DNA of 64,000 nucleotides from Haematobia irritans (Eukaryota; Arthropoda; Insecta; Diptera; Muscidae): NCBI RefSeq assembly GCF_050003625.1, contig NC_134400.1, positions 68,094,126 to 68,158,125 of the forward strand, read 5' to 3'. Every line of letters starts with the position of its first letter. Within the stretch, counting starts at the first letter, position 1. Of the stretch, positions 45,348-64,000 are shown one piece after another. Under the pieces are notes generated by a model. It did not search any database and was not told where the DNA came from. It saw only the letters and a program-made list of their open reading frames with translations. The position numbers and the translations under genes were made by a program.

Positions 45348-45722
45348 CACATACTGCGTACTGCGTACTATAGCTTGTTAATGCTCCTTGGTACATACGG
45401 AATGCTGACTTGCACCGAGACTTGGGGGTTAGAACTGTTGAAGAAGAAATAACCCTCAACTCACTAAAACATTCAGAGAAATTACAGAATCATGTCAACC
45501 AAGACTTAAAACTACCGATCCATAAGAAGGCTGCGAAGGACAGTACCGATGGATTTAAATCCAACTCTACACTGAAATCAAGAACTAGGATGTAGTTATT
45601 GAACTATTTACCTATGCTAAACTATGCTAAAATTTCTAGTGTTAAGTATGTTGTATTAAGCTATCAAGAAATTACTAGATGAGTCTAACTCAGTCGTAAT
45701 AAAATCAGAATAAAAAAATAAA
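45348..45722 (+). pseudogene. LINE-D, piece 2 (C-terminus and 3' UTR)
   Basis: It resumes with catactgcgtac, has a short local duplication (actgcgtactgcgtac), then DLHRDLG and RTVEEEITLNSLKH, and ends in an A-rich tail at about 45,722. It lacks about 15 nt present in the mirror copy (near 47,265-47,285). Confidence 0.75.
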
Positions 45723-47054
<1,332 letters not shown>

Positions 47055-47443
47055 TTTATTTTTTTATTCTGATTTTATTACGACTGAGTTAGACTCATCT
47101 AGTAATTTCTTGATAGCTTAATACAACATACTTAACACTAGAAATTTTAGCATAGTTTAGCATAGGTAAATAGTTCAATAACTACATCCTAGTTCTTGAT
47201 TTCAGTGTAGAGTTGGATTTAAATCCATCGGTACTGTCCTTCGCAGCCTTCTTATGGATCGGTAGTTCCGGACAATGTTATTTAAGTCTTGGTTGACATG
47301 ATTCTGTAATTTCTCTGAATGTTTTAGTGAGTTGAGGGTTATTTCTTCTTCAACAGTTCTAACCCCCAAGTCTCGGTGCAAGTCAGCATTCCGTATGTAC
47401 CAAGGAGCATTAACAAGCTATAGTACGCAGTTCGCAGTATGTG
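47055..47443 (-). pseudogene. LINE-D 3' part, right-arm copy
   Basis: Mirror of 45,348-45,722. It retains about 15 nt (around 47,265-47,285, including 'ttccggacaatg') missing from the left arm and present in J-A at 35,003-35,015, so this arm keeps the ancestral state. Confidence 0.75.
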
Positions 47444-48022
47444 CACTGATAGAAAAATATGTTTTTCATATGTTCCGATATAAACAAAATGTGTTTCGGA
47501 CACAATTTTTAAACACAATATATTTAAGTGTAAACATGTAATGTTCCTAAACTAACACTAAATGTTTGGGACATCTATGTTAATATGTTAGAATATATTA
47601 TGTTTGGGACATGAATGTTTCATAAAAATAATATGTGTGAATGTAAACATATATAAATTTACAAATTTCGAGTGAACATATATATGTTGTGATATTTTAT
47701 TCAGAGAGCGACAGAGAGAGAGTATATAGAAAGAAATAGAGATTGAAACCGGGAGGGTTGCGGAAGATATCAACATAATACAGCGAGTGAATCAAAAGTG
47801 AGCAATTTCTGCGAAACCGCTTGTATGTTGTTTCGGAAAACAGTTTTATGATAAGGCCAAAAATTTGATATGCTTAAGTCTAAATATTATTTAATTTGAA
47901 TATTAGAATGAGTATTCGGAGGTAAAGAGAATAGACATTCGGAACCAAGAGAAAAAACAGCATGTGTTTTCGCCTTGAGAGCAGCATTTTATGTATGTGT
48001 GGCCATGTGTTTTGTTTATCAT
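47444..48022. other. T2 right arm, mirror copy
   Basis: Mirror of 44,770-45,347; no gene. Confidence 0.65.
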
Positions 48023-48575
48023 TCCTCAATGTGGAAAATGTCAGAGTTTTAACCATACTAAAAATTATTGTTCAAAAGAACCTAGATGTGTCCGCTGCGC
48101 TGGAAAACACGAATCCAAAAACTGCACAAAACAAACAGATACCAATCCGAAATGTGTCAACTGTGGTGAAGAGCACCCCGCCAGCTATCGAGGCTGCATT
48201 GTAGCTAAGGAGCTCCAAAAAATACGTGAAAAGAAGTTAAAAAATGCCGTATCTCACAATGGTAATTATAACAGTAAAGTCCCAACACATGCTAATCATT
48301 TAACCATTCAAGGAAATAAAAGAATATTAGATACAAATGTAGTAACAATCTCAAATAAAACCCAACCATCGAAATCGTACTCTCAAATAACACGTCAAAG
48401 TGTACAAAATTCAAATCAAATGAATCAAAAACAAAGTATACCAAATACAAACCAAATCAATCAAAATCTCCTAACAGAAATAATAATCAAATTAGATAAC
48501 ATTGTATCACAAAATAAGATATTCGAGAACCGCCTCCTCTCTTTGGAGGAAAATTTCAGTTGTGTATTCGAATGA
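48023..48575 (+). pseudogene. LINE-B ORF1, right-arm copy
   Basis: Identical in plan to 44,217-44,769 (one residue differs, Met for Ile in the Asn/Gln-rich tail). Three zinc knuckles; 5'-truncated. Confidence 0.8.
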
Positions 48576-51245
48576 AGTCGAACATAAAAATTATGCAGTG
48601 GAATGCCAATGGGCTCCAAAAACAAAAAAATGAACTGATTCAAGTTTTGGAATCAAAAAATATTGACATCTGTTTAATAAGCGAAACCCATTTTACAAAT
48701 GAATCATACTTTTCTCTTCAAAAATATTCTGTATATCATACTATTCATCCATGCAATAAAGCCAGAGGCGGCAGTGCAATTATCGTAAAAAACAATTTAA
48801 TCCACCGGGAGGAAGAGAAAATTCAATGTGAACAATTTCAAGCCACAACTATCACTGTAATGGAAAATAACCAACATCTAACTATCATGTCTGTTTATAG
48901 TCCGCCGAGACACAACATAAAACATACTGATTACTTAAAATTATTTCAAAGTTTTAAATATAAATTTATAATTGGTGGTGACTTTAATGCAAAACATGTG
49001 CATTGGGGGTCAAGATTAACTACAACCAAAGGAAGGGAGCTCCTTAAAGCTGTAAACAAAATTGGATGCAATGTATTCTCTACCGGATCTCCAACTTATT
49101 GGCCTACGGATTATTCTAAAAGTCCAGATCTAATAGATTTTTTCATTATTAATAAAATTTCTGCAACACAATTAAAAATTGAAGAAGGTTATGAATTGAA
49201 TTCTGATCATTCTCCAATTTACTTAACGTACTGCACAGAGCTCAATGTGTATGAAGAAAAGCCAAGACTAACGAGTCACAAAACTGACTGGGAATATTTC
49301 AGGACTTTAGTCCAAAATGGAATAAATTGTTTTTCTCAACTAGAAACTTCTGACGATCTTGAAAAGGAAGTCTTAGAATTAACAAACCTAATTCAGAATG
49401 CTGGATGGAACAGCACTCCTATTGTAAAAAAACCGTCACTAGGCCACACCTACCCATCGTATATAACAAATCTCATTAAAGAAAAGAGAAAACAAAAAAA
49501 TGGCAAACAAATAGATCACCGCACGAAAAAAAGAAAATGAATCAGTTAGCACAAAAGTTACGTAAAGAAATTAAAAAGTACAATAATAACAAATTCAATA
49601 AATTCATATCAGAGCTTGGGCATGACAGTAAAACTGACTATTCTTTGTGGAAAGCAACGAAAAAATTAAAACGGCCAAAGAAATTAAATCAACCACTAAG
49701 AACACAACAAAATACATGGGCAAAAACTGACTACGATAAAGCCAACGTCTTTGCCGAACATTTAAAAACAATTTTCTCCAAAATTTCTAACCCAATGACT
49801 GACATTACCGGAAACATTGAGGAAGAAATTATAGAAAAAGTTACGATGAAAGAAGTTCTTCAAGAAATAAAAAATTTAAGCTGCAAAAAACGCCTGGTTT
49901 TGACCTAATTAATGGAGAGATCCTTAAGCAATTACCAATTAAAGCGTTAGCAAAACTGACCAAAATATTCAATTCTTGCATTCGCATTCAATACGTTCCA
50001 ACTCTCTGGAAGGTTGCAGAAGTTGTAATGATTCCAAAGCCTGGGAAGAATTCTAGTCAAGCTAGTTCTTACAAACCTATATCTTTACTGCCATTAATTG
50101 GAAAATTATTTGAAAAAATTTTATGTAAACGACTCAACTCATATTTGGAGCGTGAAAAAATCATTCCTAATCATCAATTCGGCTTCCGAAAAGGACACTC
50201 TACAATAGAGCAAATCCACAGAATAACTCATGCCATTGAAGAAACTTTTGAGAAAAGGGAGGTATGTTCAGCAGTCTTTTTGGACATATCACAAGCATTT
50301 GATGGAGTAGTACACTCGTCATTAATACACAAGTTGAAAAACATTTTACCCAGCAACTTCTGCCTTTTGCTGGAATCGTATCTAAAAGACCGATTTTATC
50401 GTGTCAAGCAAGGTTTAGAGTACTCCAACCTTTACCATATTCAATCCGGTGTACCGCAAGGTAGCATATTGGGTCCTATGCTCTATCTCCTATATACATA
50501 TGACCTTCAGCCTCAGGAAGATTGCATAATAGGCACTTTTGCTGACGACACAGTGATAATGGCAAAAACGCGAAATATTGAAGAATCAACAACCAAACTA
50601 CAAACTGCTCTAAACGATATTGATGAATGGATGGACAAATGGGGTCTAAAATTAAACAGTTCAAAATCTGTGCATGTTAACTTTACACAGAAAAAGATAC
50701 AACCTAAACCTATATATATTAAAGATCAAGAAGTACCTAGAGCTGATTCAGCGAAATATCTTGGTATGACACTTGATGAAAAGCTGAAATGGAACGAGCA
50801 CATAAAGAGTATGAAAAAGGCATTGGAAATAAAATACCGTGAGTTAAAATGGTTAATTGGGAGAAAATCTAATTTGTCAATTGCAAATAAACTAATGGTG
50901 TACAAACAAGTATTGAAGCCTATGTGGACATACGGTCTACAACTATGGGGTTGTGCTAAAAATCAAGACATAGATATGATTCAAAAATTTCAAAACAGAG
51001 TGTTGAGAGAAATAGTGGACGCTCCGTGGTATATATATATAAGGAACAACGATCTGCATAGGGATCTGAATATAAAAACAGTGAGAGAAGAAATCTATCA
51101 TCAAGCAGAAGCGCATGAAATGAGACTGTTAAGTCACAAAAATGAAGAGATACCACATATATTACAACATATATCTAACCGAAGACTTCAGAGATATAAA
51201 CCACTTGATTTGAAATTTCGATTCAATCAACAAGGCACAATATGA
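48572..51245 (+). pseudogene. LINE-B ORF2, right-arm copy, three frames
   Basis: The endonuclease (48,572-49,540), linker (49,537-49,908) and RT plus full C-terminal region (50,028-51,245, ending RFNQQGTI) are in different frames, with the two shifts shared with the left arm. Here the C-terminus is complete, with NNDLHRDL and the closing basic region typical of Jockey ORF2. FADD is present. A few amino-acid differences from the left arm (for example Thr/Lys and Val/Glu in the endonuclease) show that the arms are not identical. Confidence 0.8.
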
Positions 51246-51360
51246 TACTTTAACTCTGTAAATTTTCATATCAATATTAAAAAACTACTAGTTAGTCCCT
51301 TTGTAAATAGACTAGTTGTAGTATTATAACTTAAACAATCTATTTTTAATGTTTAAGAAT

Positions 51361-51387
<27 letters not shown>

Positions 51388-51391
<4 letters not shown>

Positions 51392-51482
51392 GGCATTATG
51401 GGCACAATTTTTTCCTTGGTTCGTTAAAAGAAATCTGAACGTACGAGGAGTAAGTCAAAATATTCAGGCAAACGAAATTAAA
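51388..51482. other. T2 fragment, mirror copy
   Basis: Mirror of 41,316-41,396, with about 14 nt (caaaatattcaggc region) absent from the left arm. Confidence 0.6.
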
Positions 51483-51729
51483 AAACAAGTATATACGGCC
51501 GTAAGTTCGGCCAGGCCGAATCTTATGTACCCTCCACCATGGATTGCGTAGAAACTTCTACGAAAGACTGTCATCCACGATCGAAATACTTGGGTTGTGG
51601 TATCTTAAAACTTCTTAACATCGTTTTCTAAATTGTGAGTTAGTCCATACGTGGTATATATTAGACAAAAAAGTTATGTATAGTTACGTCTACAAATAAT
51701 TACGAATCGATATGGACTTTTTGCACGGT
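51483..51729 (+). mobile_element. Truncated DINE-like fragment, mirror copy
   Basis: Mirror of 41,067-41,315. Confidence 0.75.
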
Positions 51730-53924
51730 ACGTATAGGGACAATTGTTTTATTGATGTACAGCGGAGTATGACTTGTGTTTTTGTTTGTAAATATCATAT
51801 GAATTGATTTGCTTTCGTTTAATTTCATTCGCCATTTCTTTATCCAGTTTTCTATAGCAGAAAGTACGAATTGCAACTTGCTTGTGGCCTCAGTTTCTGT
51901 TTTTGCTGTTGTTAAAATGGCAGTGTCATCTGCAAACGTAGCTATTTTGGCAATTTGTGGATTTGGTATATCTTTCGTGTATAAAAGATACAACACTGGC
52001 CCAAGGACACTACCTTGTGGAACTCCTGCTTCAATTGGATTTAGATCTGAATATTGATTCTCTATTTTGACTCGAAAGTGTCTATTCTCAAGATATGATT
52101 TCAAAATTTCATAATATTCTTTTGGAATATCATTGTAGAGTTTGAATAGCAGGCCTTTGTGCCATACTTTATCAAAAGCTTGACCTATGTCTAGAAAGAC
52201 AGCCGAACAAACGTTTTTGCTTTCAATTGCCTTTTCTGCAACATCAATTATACGATGGACATGTAGTACAGTAGAATGTTTATTCCTGAATCCAAATTGA
52301 TGGCTTGGAATCAGTTCTCTTCTTGAGATTATTGGTTGAAGTCTTTTCAGCAAGAGTTTTTCAAATATTTTGGACAAGATTGGTAGAATTGATATAGGCC
52401 TGTACGACGTTGTTTCGTTTGGAGGTTTTCCAGGTTTGGGAATTACTATTATTTCAGCAATTTTCCATTCCAGGGGAACGTATCTCAAACGAAAACACGC
52501 ATTTATTATGTAAAAAAATTTTCGCAATGCTTTTGGAGTTAATTTCTTAATGATTTTCGTAGTGATCAAATCATATCCAGGTGCTTTTTTGGAGCTCAAG
52601 TCCTTATTAATAATATATTTTAACTCTCCAAAGGAAGCCGGTTTAATGATTGCATTATCATTTTTTTCGACTTTCAGGAGATCCTCAGATTCTTTGTATC
52701 CTTCTAGGGAACGGAATGTACTTCGAAAATGTGATGCAAATACATCTACTTTATCTCTAGAGCTTCGAGCCCAAGTACCATCTTTCCTCTTGATAGGGGG
52801 CATTTGATGTGAATGGTGGTTAAAATTTTTGTTGCTTTCCACAAGCTGTAGTTTGTGTCCTTCCGAGCTGATAAGTTGTGAAGACGGTCAGTCATAGTTT
52901 TATTCTTATTTTCATTCGTTACTTGCTTCAATTCATTACATAGTCTGTTAAGAGTCGCCTTGTTTTCTTGAGTTCTTTCCCTCTGCCATTTTTTGCGTGC
53001 TTTACGTTTTTTAGACAACAAATCACGGATAATTTTTGGATATGTAACTTCTACAGTGGTTTTGATTCAATTCGGGTGAACTCTCCCAAGCTGATGTTTG
53101 AATGGATTGGATAAAATCAGTAAGATCGTTATCAACTTCCCTTTCAGATTTTAAGGGGGTTTTTAGATTTATCTTCTGATCGATAAGATATTGGAATAAT
53201 CGCCAGTTCGCCCGCTTATTATATAGATGGCATTCAGTTTCTTTCTTTATTATAGAATCACTGATAGTCATAATGACAGCAGAATGATCTGATGAAGATA
53301 AAGATGTGGTATTTTCAACAAATATATAGGATCTTGCTAAATTTTTAACTAGAAAAAAGTCAATAAGGTCTGGAATTCTCTCAGGGTTGGATGGCCAATA
53401 AGTAGGTTCATCCCCGATACTATTTGGCATTTCAATTTTCTACATGCCTTATATAGCTCACTGCCTTTTGTAGATGTAAGTCTCGATCCCCAATTTTTAT
53501 TTTTGGCATTGAAGTCACCGCCTATTATGAAATGATCTCCAATAGACCTTAACAGCGATTCGTATTGGTCTGATTTAATGTTATGTTTTGGTGGTGAATA
53601 TATTGAACAAATTTTAAATGACTTGTTTTGTTTAAGACAAACAGATACGCATGCAACATGAAATACCTCATTTTCGATTTTAAGCTCTTCGTGATGATTT
53701 ATGTTAGATTTGATTATGACTGTTGAGCCACCTCGTGGTTTTTGAGAAGGATGGATAGAATGGTACAATTTGTAGCCGTCAATAGAAGCGTACGATTGCT
53801 TAGTCAAGTGACTTTCAGATATCAGGAGAATGTCAACCTTTTGATCCTTTAAGAAATATTCTATTTCACTAATACGCTTTAGTAAACCATTACAGTTCCA
53901 GATTGCAATACGTAATGCTGACAT
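51730..53924 (-). pseudogene. LINE J-E ORF2, right-arm copy with three frameshifts
   Basis: Pieces 53,349-53,924, 53,023-53,430, 52,746-53,021 and 51,700-52,842 together cover the same protein as 38,871-41,096. The breaks are single-base changes: one G lost in a GGGGG run (near 53,415), one C gained near 53,055, and one A lost in an A run near 52,833. All are absent from the left arm. They look like homopolymer-type errors or very recent mutations. Confidence 0.8.
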
Positions 53925-54249
53925 TATTGGAGATTTGAGAAACTGATAACCAATGAGTTGAGTTTTTCTATGAGTTTTTCATTTAATATAGTTTGAGCGT
54001 CTAACCGACGATTTATTCCTTCAATACTCTTCATTAATTCCTTTAATATAGTGTTTCCGGTAGAATTTGCTCCATTTAGAACTTCGGAATACGATTGTTT
54101 TGTTTTGGTATTATATGGTTGCGGTATTGGATGGAGTAGCTGTGCTGGACGTTCACTATTCGATTTTTTTGTCTCAATTTCTTTGTTGGCACGAGCCTTA
54201 TTTCTTATCTTTTGGAGCTCTTTGGCTACCTCACAACCACGATATATAT
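53924..54249 (-). pseudogene. LINE J-E ORF1 end, right-arm copy
   Basis: Mirror of 38,546-38,871, with one residue difference (Tyr for Ser). The TAATG stop-start overlap is retained. Confidence 0.75.
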
Positions 54250-54500
54250 CCCTTTCCGACCGTGTACGCACAATTGTGCGGGTAACTTTAAGTCTCTATA
54301 ATTTCTTTAATAGATGACGTACTGCGATAAGAGAGGCAAAAAAATAATTGTGTATGCTCTCTCTTTGTCTAAGAATGTGAAGAACCGTTATAAATATTTG
54401 CTTTTCATATTAATTTTGTAGTTTCAGCAGTGTACTTTGCGCATTTGTAAAACTGAGTGGAAGATGTAAGTTTGCAAATATATTAAAATTATTTAAATTG
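54250..54500. other. Half of the CCCTTTCCGACC MITE, mirror copy
   Basis: It mirrors 38,295-38,545 and stops abruptly at 54,500, where repeat F follows. No gene. Confidence 0.6.
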
Positions 54501-54848
<348 letters not shown>

Positions 54849-54855
54849 CAATTCG

Positions 54856-54955
54856 NNNNNNNNNNNNNNNNNNNNNNNNNNNNNNNNNNNNNNNNNNNNN
54901 NNNNNNNNNNNNNNNNNNNNNNNNNNNNNNNNNNNNNNNNNNNNNNNNNNNNNNN
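54856..54955. other. Assembly gap of exactly 100 N
   Basis: A run of 100 N, the usual placeholder for a gap of unknown size. It sits within (TA)n, so order and distance across it are not secure. Confidence 0.98.
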
Positions 54956-56975
<2,020 letters not shown>

Positions 56976-57180
56976 AACTACCGATCCATAAGAAGGCTGC
57001 GAAGGACAGTACCGATGGATTTAAATCAAACTCTACACTGAAATCAAGAACTAGGATGTAGTTATTGAACTATTTACCTATGCTAAACTATGCTAAAATT
57101 TCTAGTGTTAAGTATGTTGTATTAAGCTATCAAGAAATTACTAGATGATTCTAACTCAGTCGTAATAAAATCAGAATAAA
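56976..57180 (+). pseudogene. LINE 3' end fragment, unit 1
   Basis: From actaccgatccataagaagg to the A-rich tail; it matches the last 200 bp of LINE-D. Only the 3' UTR and final codons are present. Confidence 0.75.
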
Positions 57181-57734
57181 AAAATAAACTCTCTCAAAAT
57201 TATTTAAAAGAGTGTAAGGGAAAATAAAATTTCTAATTTCAGACTCAGTCTCAAGTATAAAATGTGCTATATTTCATGTAACAAATGTCGTTGAAATAAA
57301 GTATTTAAAAATGTATCCCATTTTTGAATGCTTTTTTGCTTTATAGTAAAGATACAAAAAGTCAAAAATTAAAAAAAACTTTCCGAATTATTAGAACCAA
57401 GCGACCTTAATTAAACAAATTTTCTTTCGTGGAAAGATACCAAGTGGAATCATTTAACTATAAAGATAAAACGACTTCATTGGAAAATGTATCGACATTC
57501 GGGAAAAAAAAACTTAGTTGCAGAGAAATGAGTCTATGCTAAGCAAATTCTCATTCGCATTTTGAATATTTTTTCGGTGTATCAGATTCTGGCATTGTAC
57601 AAAAAAAGTTTTGGACATTTTTGACCAAAATGATTAGATGGAAATGGGAGAACGTCAAATTCTACGTGATTATCATTTTCCGTAAATGACTAAATTAGCT
57701 AATGGACCTATTCTCTAAGGCAACTAATATTTAC
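57181..57734 (+). repeat. Repeat 'F', unit 1
   Basis: Same as 45,723-46,295 except for a missing 20 bp (gatttcaataaatttgaaa), also missing in the next copy, so units 1 and 2 are copies of each other. Confidence 0.75.
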
Positions 57735-62324
<4,590 letters not shown>

Positions 62325-62356
62325 AGTTTTGATTGATTTTTGGTCGACTTTTTGTT

Positions 62357-62558
62357 AGAATTATAAATTAATGGTTCTTCAAGCTCGAGGTCTTTTTGAA
62401 ATATTTTATTTATTATTCCCAATATTTCGCGATTACGATATTGAATCGCTTCCTCAGGGGTCTACAATAGATTTATAGAAATTACATTTCATAAATATCA
62501 CAGTATTAAACATTTAATAATTTAAAATAAGTGTAAATCTTAATTACTTTTAGTTAAT
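62357..62558 (-). repeat. Left pseudo-LTR of the Penelope-like element
   Basis: It is the reverse complement of 63,379-63,581, essentially identical by eye. Contains the hammerhead-like motif on the minus strand (62,418-62,460). Confidence 0.85.
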
Positions 62559-63200
62559 GACTTAATATCACAATTTAAACCGGAGGGGAAAAAACAAAAC
62601 GAAAATAAAAACGAGGAAACAATATACAAGTCACTAGTATATGTCAACAAATTATCAGAACGAATTACAAACTCTGAAATCTTTGATAAAGGACAATACA
62701 CTTTAGCACACAAGTCAAACAATACTCTCAAAAAATTATTTTCCAACATGAAAACCAAGATCCCCACTATGGAAAAACATAATACGATTTATGAAATACC
62801 GTGCGGTGGAAATAATAAAGAAAAATGTGAAAAAGTTTATGTAGGAACATCCAAAAACAAATTAAAAACAAGAATTTCAGGACATAAATCGGATATTAAA
62901 TTACGCACCAACTCGAATACCACAAAAACGGCACTAGCAGACCACTGTGCGAGAAACAATCATACCCCAAACTTTGACGACGTAAGAATATTAGAAAGAG
63001 AGAATAATTACAGCAAAAGGTTTACACTAGAAACACTTCACATAAACAATGTACCTGCAAGCAAACGAATGAACTTCAAAGTTGATACAGAAAACATCGC
63101 TCACTGTTACAGGCATTTGCTTCGGAAAAGGAAACAACAAATACATGGTAGTGATCATCGTGCAATAGTAAAAACAACTCAGTGCAATACAGACAGCTGA
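62544..63200 (+). CDS. Penelope-like ORF remnant: linker plus GIY-YIG endonuclease
   Basis: The frame is open from 62,544 (after a TAA at 62,541-62,543) to TGA at 63,198-63,200; its first ATG is at 62,748. Upstream of that ATG the reading (YVNKLSERI ... HKSNNTLKKLF) matches the linker that follows RT in Penelope-like proteins, so translation once began much further upstream. The GIY-YIG domain has TIYEIPCGG, a second Cys (KCEKVY), VYVGTSKNKLKTRISGHK with the catalytic Arg, and ALADHCARNNHTPNF. The helix RENNYSKRFTLETLHI carries the metal-binding Glu. All key positions look present; the RT is absent. Confidence 0.85.
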   Translation, partial: LLLVNDLISQFKPEGKKQNENKNEETIYKSLVYVNKLSERITNSEIFDKGQYTLAHKSNNTLKKLFSNMKTKIPTMEKHNTIYEIPCGGNNKEKCEKVYVGTSKNKLKTRISGHKSDIKLRTNSNTTKTALADHCARNNHTPNFDDVRILERENNYSKRFTLETLHINNVPASKRMNFKVDTENIAHCYRHLLRKRKQQIHGSDHRAIVKTTQCNTDS

Positions 63201-63378
63201 CGAGGGTAGTGAATCTACAGTAGCTTTAAGTATTTTGTGTTGTGGATACTATACATGTAAGTCATTGGTTGTGTTACTGTTTTAATTTTTCTGTTCGCCT
63301 GATACTTGAAAAATGAGATTAAGATATGTCTGTCCGATTTTTGTATAATTATATTATCCTATAATACCATTTAAGATT

Positions 63379-63581
63379 ATTAACTAAAAGTAATTAAGAT
63401 TTACACTTATTTTAAATTATTAAATGTTTAATACTGTGATATTTATGAAATGTAATTTCTATAAATCTATTGTAGACCCCTGAGGAAGCGATTCAATATC
63501 GTAATCGCGAAATATTGGGAATAATAAATAAAATATTTCAAAAAGACCTCGAGCTTGAAGAACCATTAATTTATAATTCTT
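63379..63581 (+). repeat. Right pseudo-LTR of the Penelope-like element
   Basis: Inverted partner of the left repeat. The last few bases overlap the target duplication. Confidence 0.85.
63477..63519 (+). ncRNA. Hammerhead-ribozyme-like motif in the pseudo-LTR
   Basis: Core elements occur in order: CCC (half of stem I), CTGAGGA (CUGANGA box, 63,480-63,486), an extra A, a 6-bp stem II GCGATT/AATCGC around a 9-nt loop, GAAA (63,509-63,512), a self-complementary ATAT (short stem III), T, and GGG (stem I partner). Penelope-like elements are known to carry hammerheads with very short stem III in their pseudo-LTRs. The extra A after the box and U at the cleavage position are non-canonical. A minus-strand copy is at 62,418-62,460. 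Confidence 0.5.
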
Positions 63582-64000
63582 TCTGTTTATTATTTATTTC
63601 TTCGTCTTGCAGCTTAATCAAATTTCCGCTTTGGCTGAGGAGTTGCTTTATTTGAATTGTTTTATTGTCACGAATGACCATACAGTTTTTACTTGTATAA
63701 ATGACCGCGTCTAATGCTTTCAGACTGTCGTTACCTAAAATTCCATGAAAAGATTTAAGAGTGGGCATTAAGAAAAATTTAAGATTATCACTTTGGCCAA
63801 AAAGATTAAGATGCTACAGACTTTGCATACAATGGAAACTTATTGGGAATTACTTTTTTTACAAGATTTGGTTGGATATAATTTTTGTTTGAGCCGATAT
63901 CAATAAGGATTTTGAGTATATCGCCGCTCTTCGTTCGACATTCAAAATATGGGAGCGAAGAGCTCGTCATTCTAAAAAATGAATATCGTCAAATTCTTCA
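63577..64000 (-). pseudogene. gypsy-like protease region
   Basis: Minus-strand frame 63,571-63,768 (PTLKSFHGILGNDSLKAL) follows a segment at 63,810-63,970 with LIDIGSNKNYIQP, the flap and active-site regions of gypsy-type protease (D-I-G here for the usual D-S/T-G). A stop and an apparent deletion near 63,790-63,810 separate them. It is continuous with the RT unit across the Penelope-like insertion and runs off the window. Confidence 0.75.

Larger units (their letters stand above)
48023..51387 (+). mobile_element. LINE-B, right-arm copy
   Basis: Same 5' truncation point and 3' end as the left copy, poly(A) of 27 (51,361-51,387). The site after the tail, ttttggcattatgggc, matches the interrupted T1/T2 sequence. 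Confidence 0.8.
62325..63576 (+). mobile_element. Compact Penelope-like element with inverted pseudo-LTRs
   Basis: The 16-bp TTCTTTCTGTTTATTA is present at 62,309-62,324 and 63,577-63,592 (target duplication). Inside lie a 32-bp terminal extension (62,325-62,356), a pseudo-LTR of about 200 bp (62,357-62,558), an endonuclease ORF and the same pseudo-LTR inverted (63,379-63,576). A short extension beside one terminal repeat and a GIY-YIG ORF are Penelope hallmarks. The RT domain is missing, so this is a 5'-truncated, non-autonomous copy. Confidence 0.85.

Overview
The window is insect repeat DNA, most likely from a higher (schizophoran, probably calyptrate) fly. The evidence is DINE-1/INE-1-like elements with a characteristic hairpin end, Jockey-type LINEs, Ty3/gypsy elements including a gypsy (mdg4)-like one, and a primer-binding site matching the 3' end of a Drosophila-type tRNA-Lys. 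I see no ordinary single-copy host gene and nothing prokaryotic. Almost every base belongs to a transposable element or to a duplication of one.

Left part (1-35,235). After a tandem array of DINE-like repeats (1-4,902), one degenerate Jockey-type LINE ('J-A') is spread over about 30 kb in five pieces on the + strand (4,903-4,977; 8,900-10,632; 19,917-20,072; 33,067-33,797; 34,774-35,235). Four insertions separate the pieces. They are a CAC...GTG terminal-inverted-repeat (TIR) element (4,978-8,899), a DINE-like element (10,633-19,916), a second TIR family (20,073-33,066) and a third TIR element (33,798-34,773). Each carries further insertions. Among these are a complete 3.5-kb LINE with an intact 1,112-codon frame and a 2A-like motif (14,693-18,236) and an 11.85-kb Ty3/gypsy retrotransposon with 3.2-kb LTRs (21,182-33,033). 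The retrotransposon has an RING-H2 finger ORF, gag with a -1 slippery heptamer, protease, RT, RNase H and a decayed integrase.

Middle (35,236-54,500). A second LINE 3' fragment ('LINE-D') is interrupted by another copy of the TIR element (35,716-45,347), which holds a DINE copy, a TIR MITE, a Jockey LINE with an intact but 3'-truncated ORF2 (J-E) and a second Jockey LINE (LINE-B). From 38,295 to 54,500 the sequence is a near-perfect 16.2-kb inverted repeat centred on a (TA)n tract at 46,296-46,479. It is either a true foldback duplication or an assembly fold-back.

Right part (54,501-64,000). After a 100-N gap inside (TA)n come three tandem units of about 2.6 kb made of a gypsy-like pol fragment, a LINE 3' end, a repeat called 'F' here, and (TA)n. 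The last gypsy copy continues upstream into protease and is interrupted by a compact Penelope-like element (62,325-63,576) with a GIY-YIG endonuclease ORF, inverted pseudo-LTRs, a hammerhead-ribozyme-like motif in each pseudo-LTR, and a 16-bp target-site duplication.

The elements do not cooperate as a pathway. What can be read is the order of events, because interrupted targets and target-site duplications can be rejoined at most junctions. Boundaries were read by eye and may be off by a few bases.
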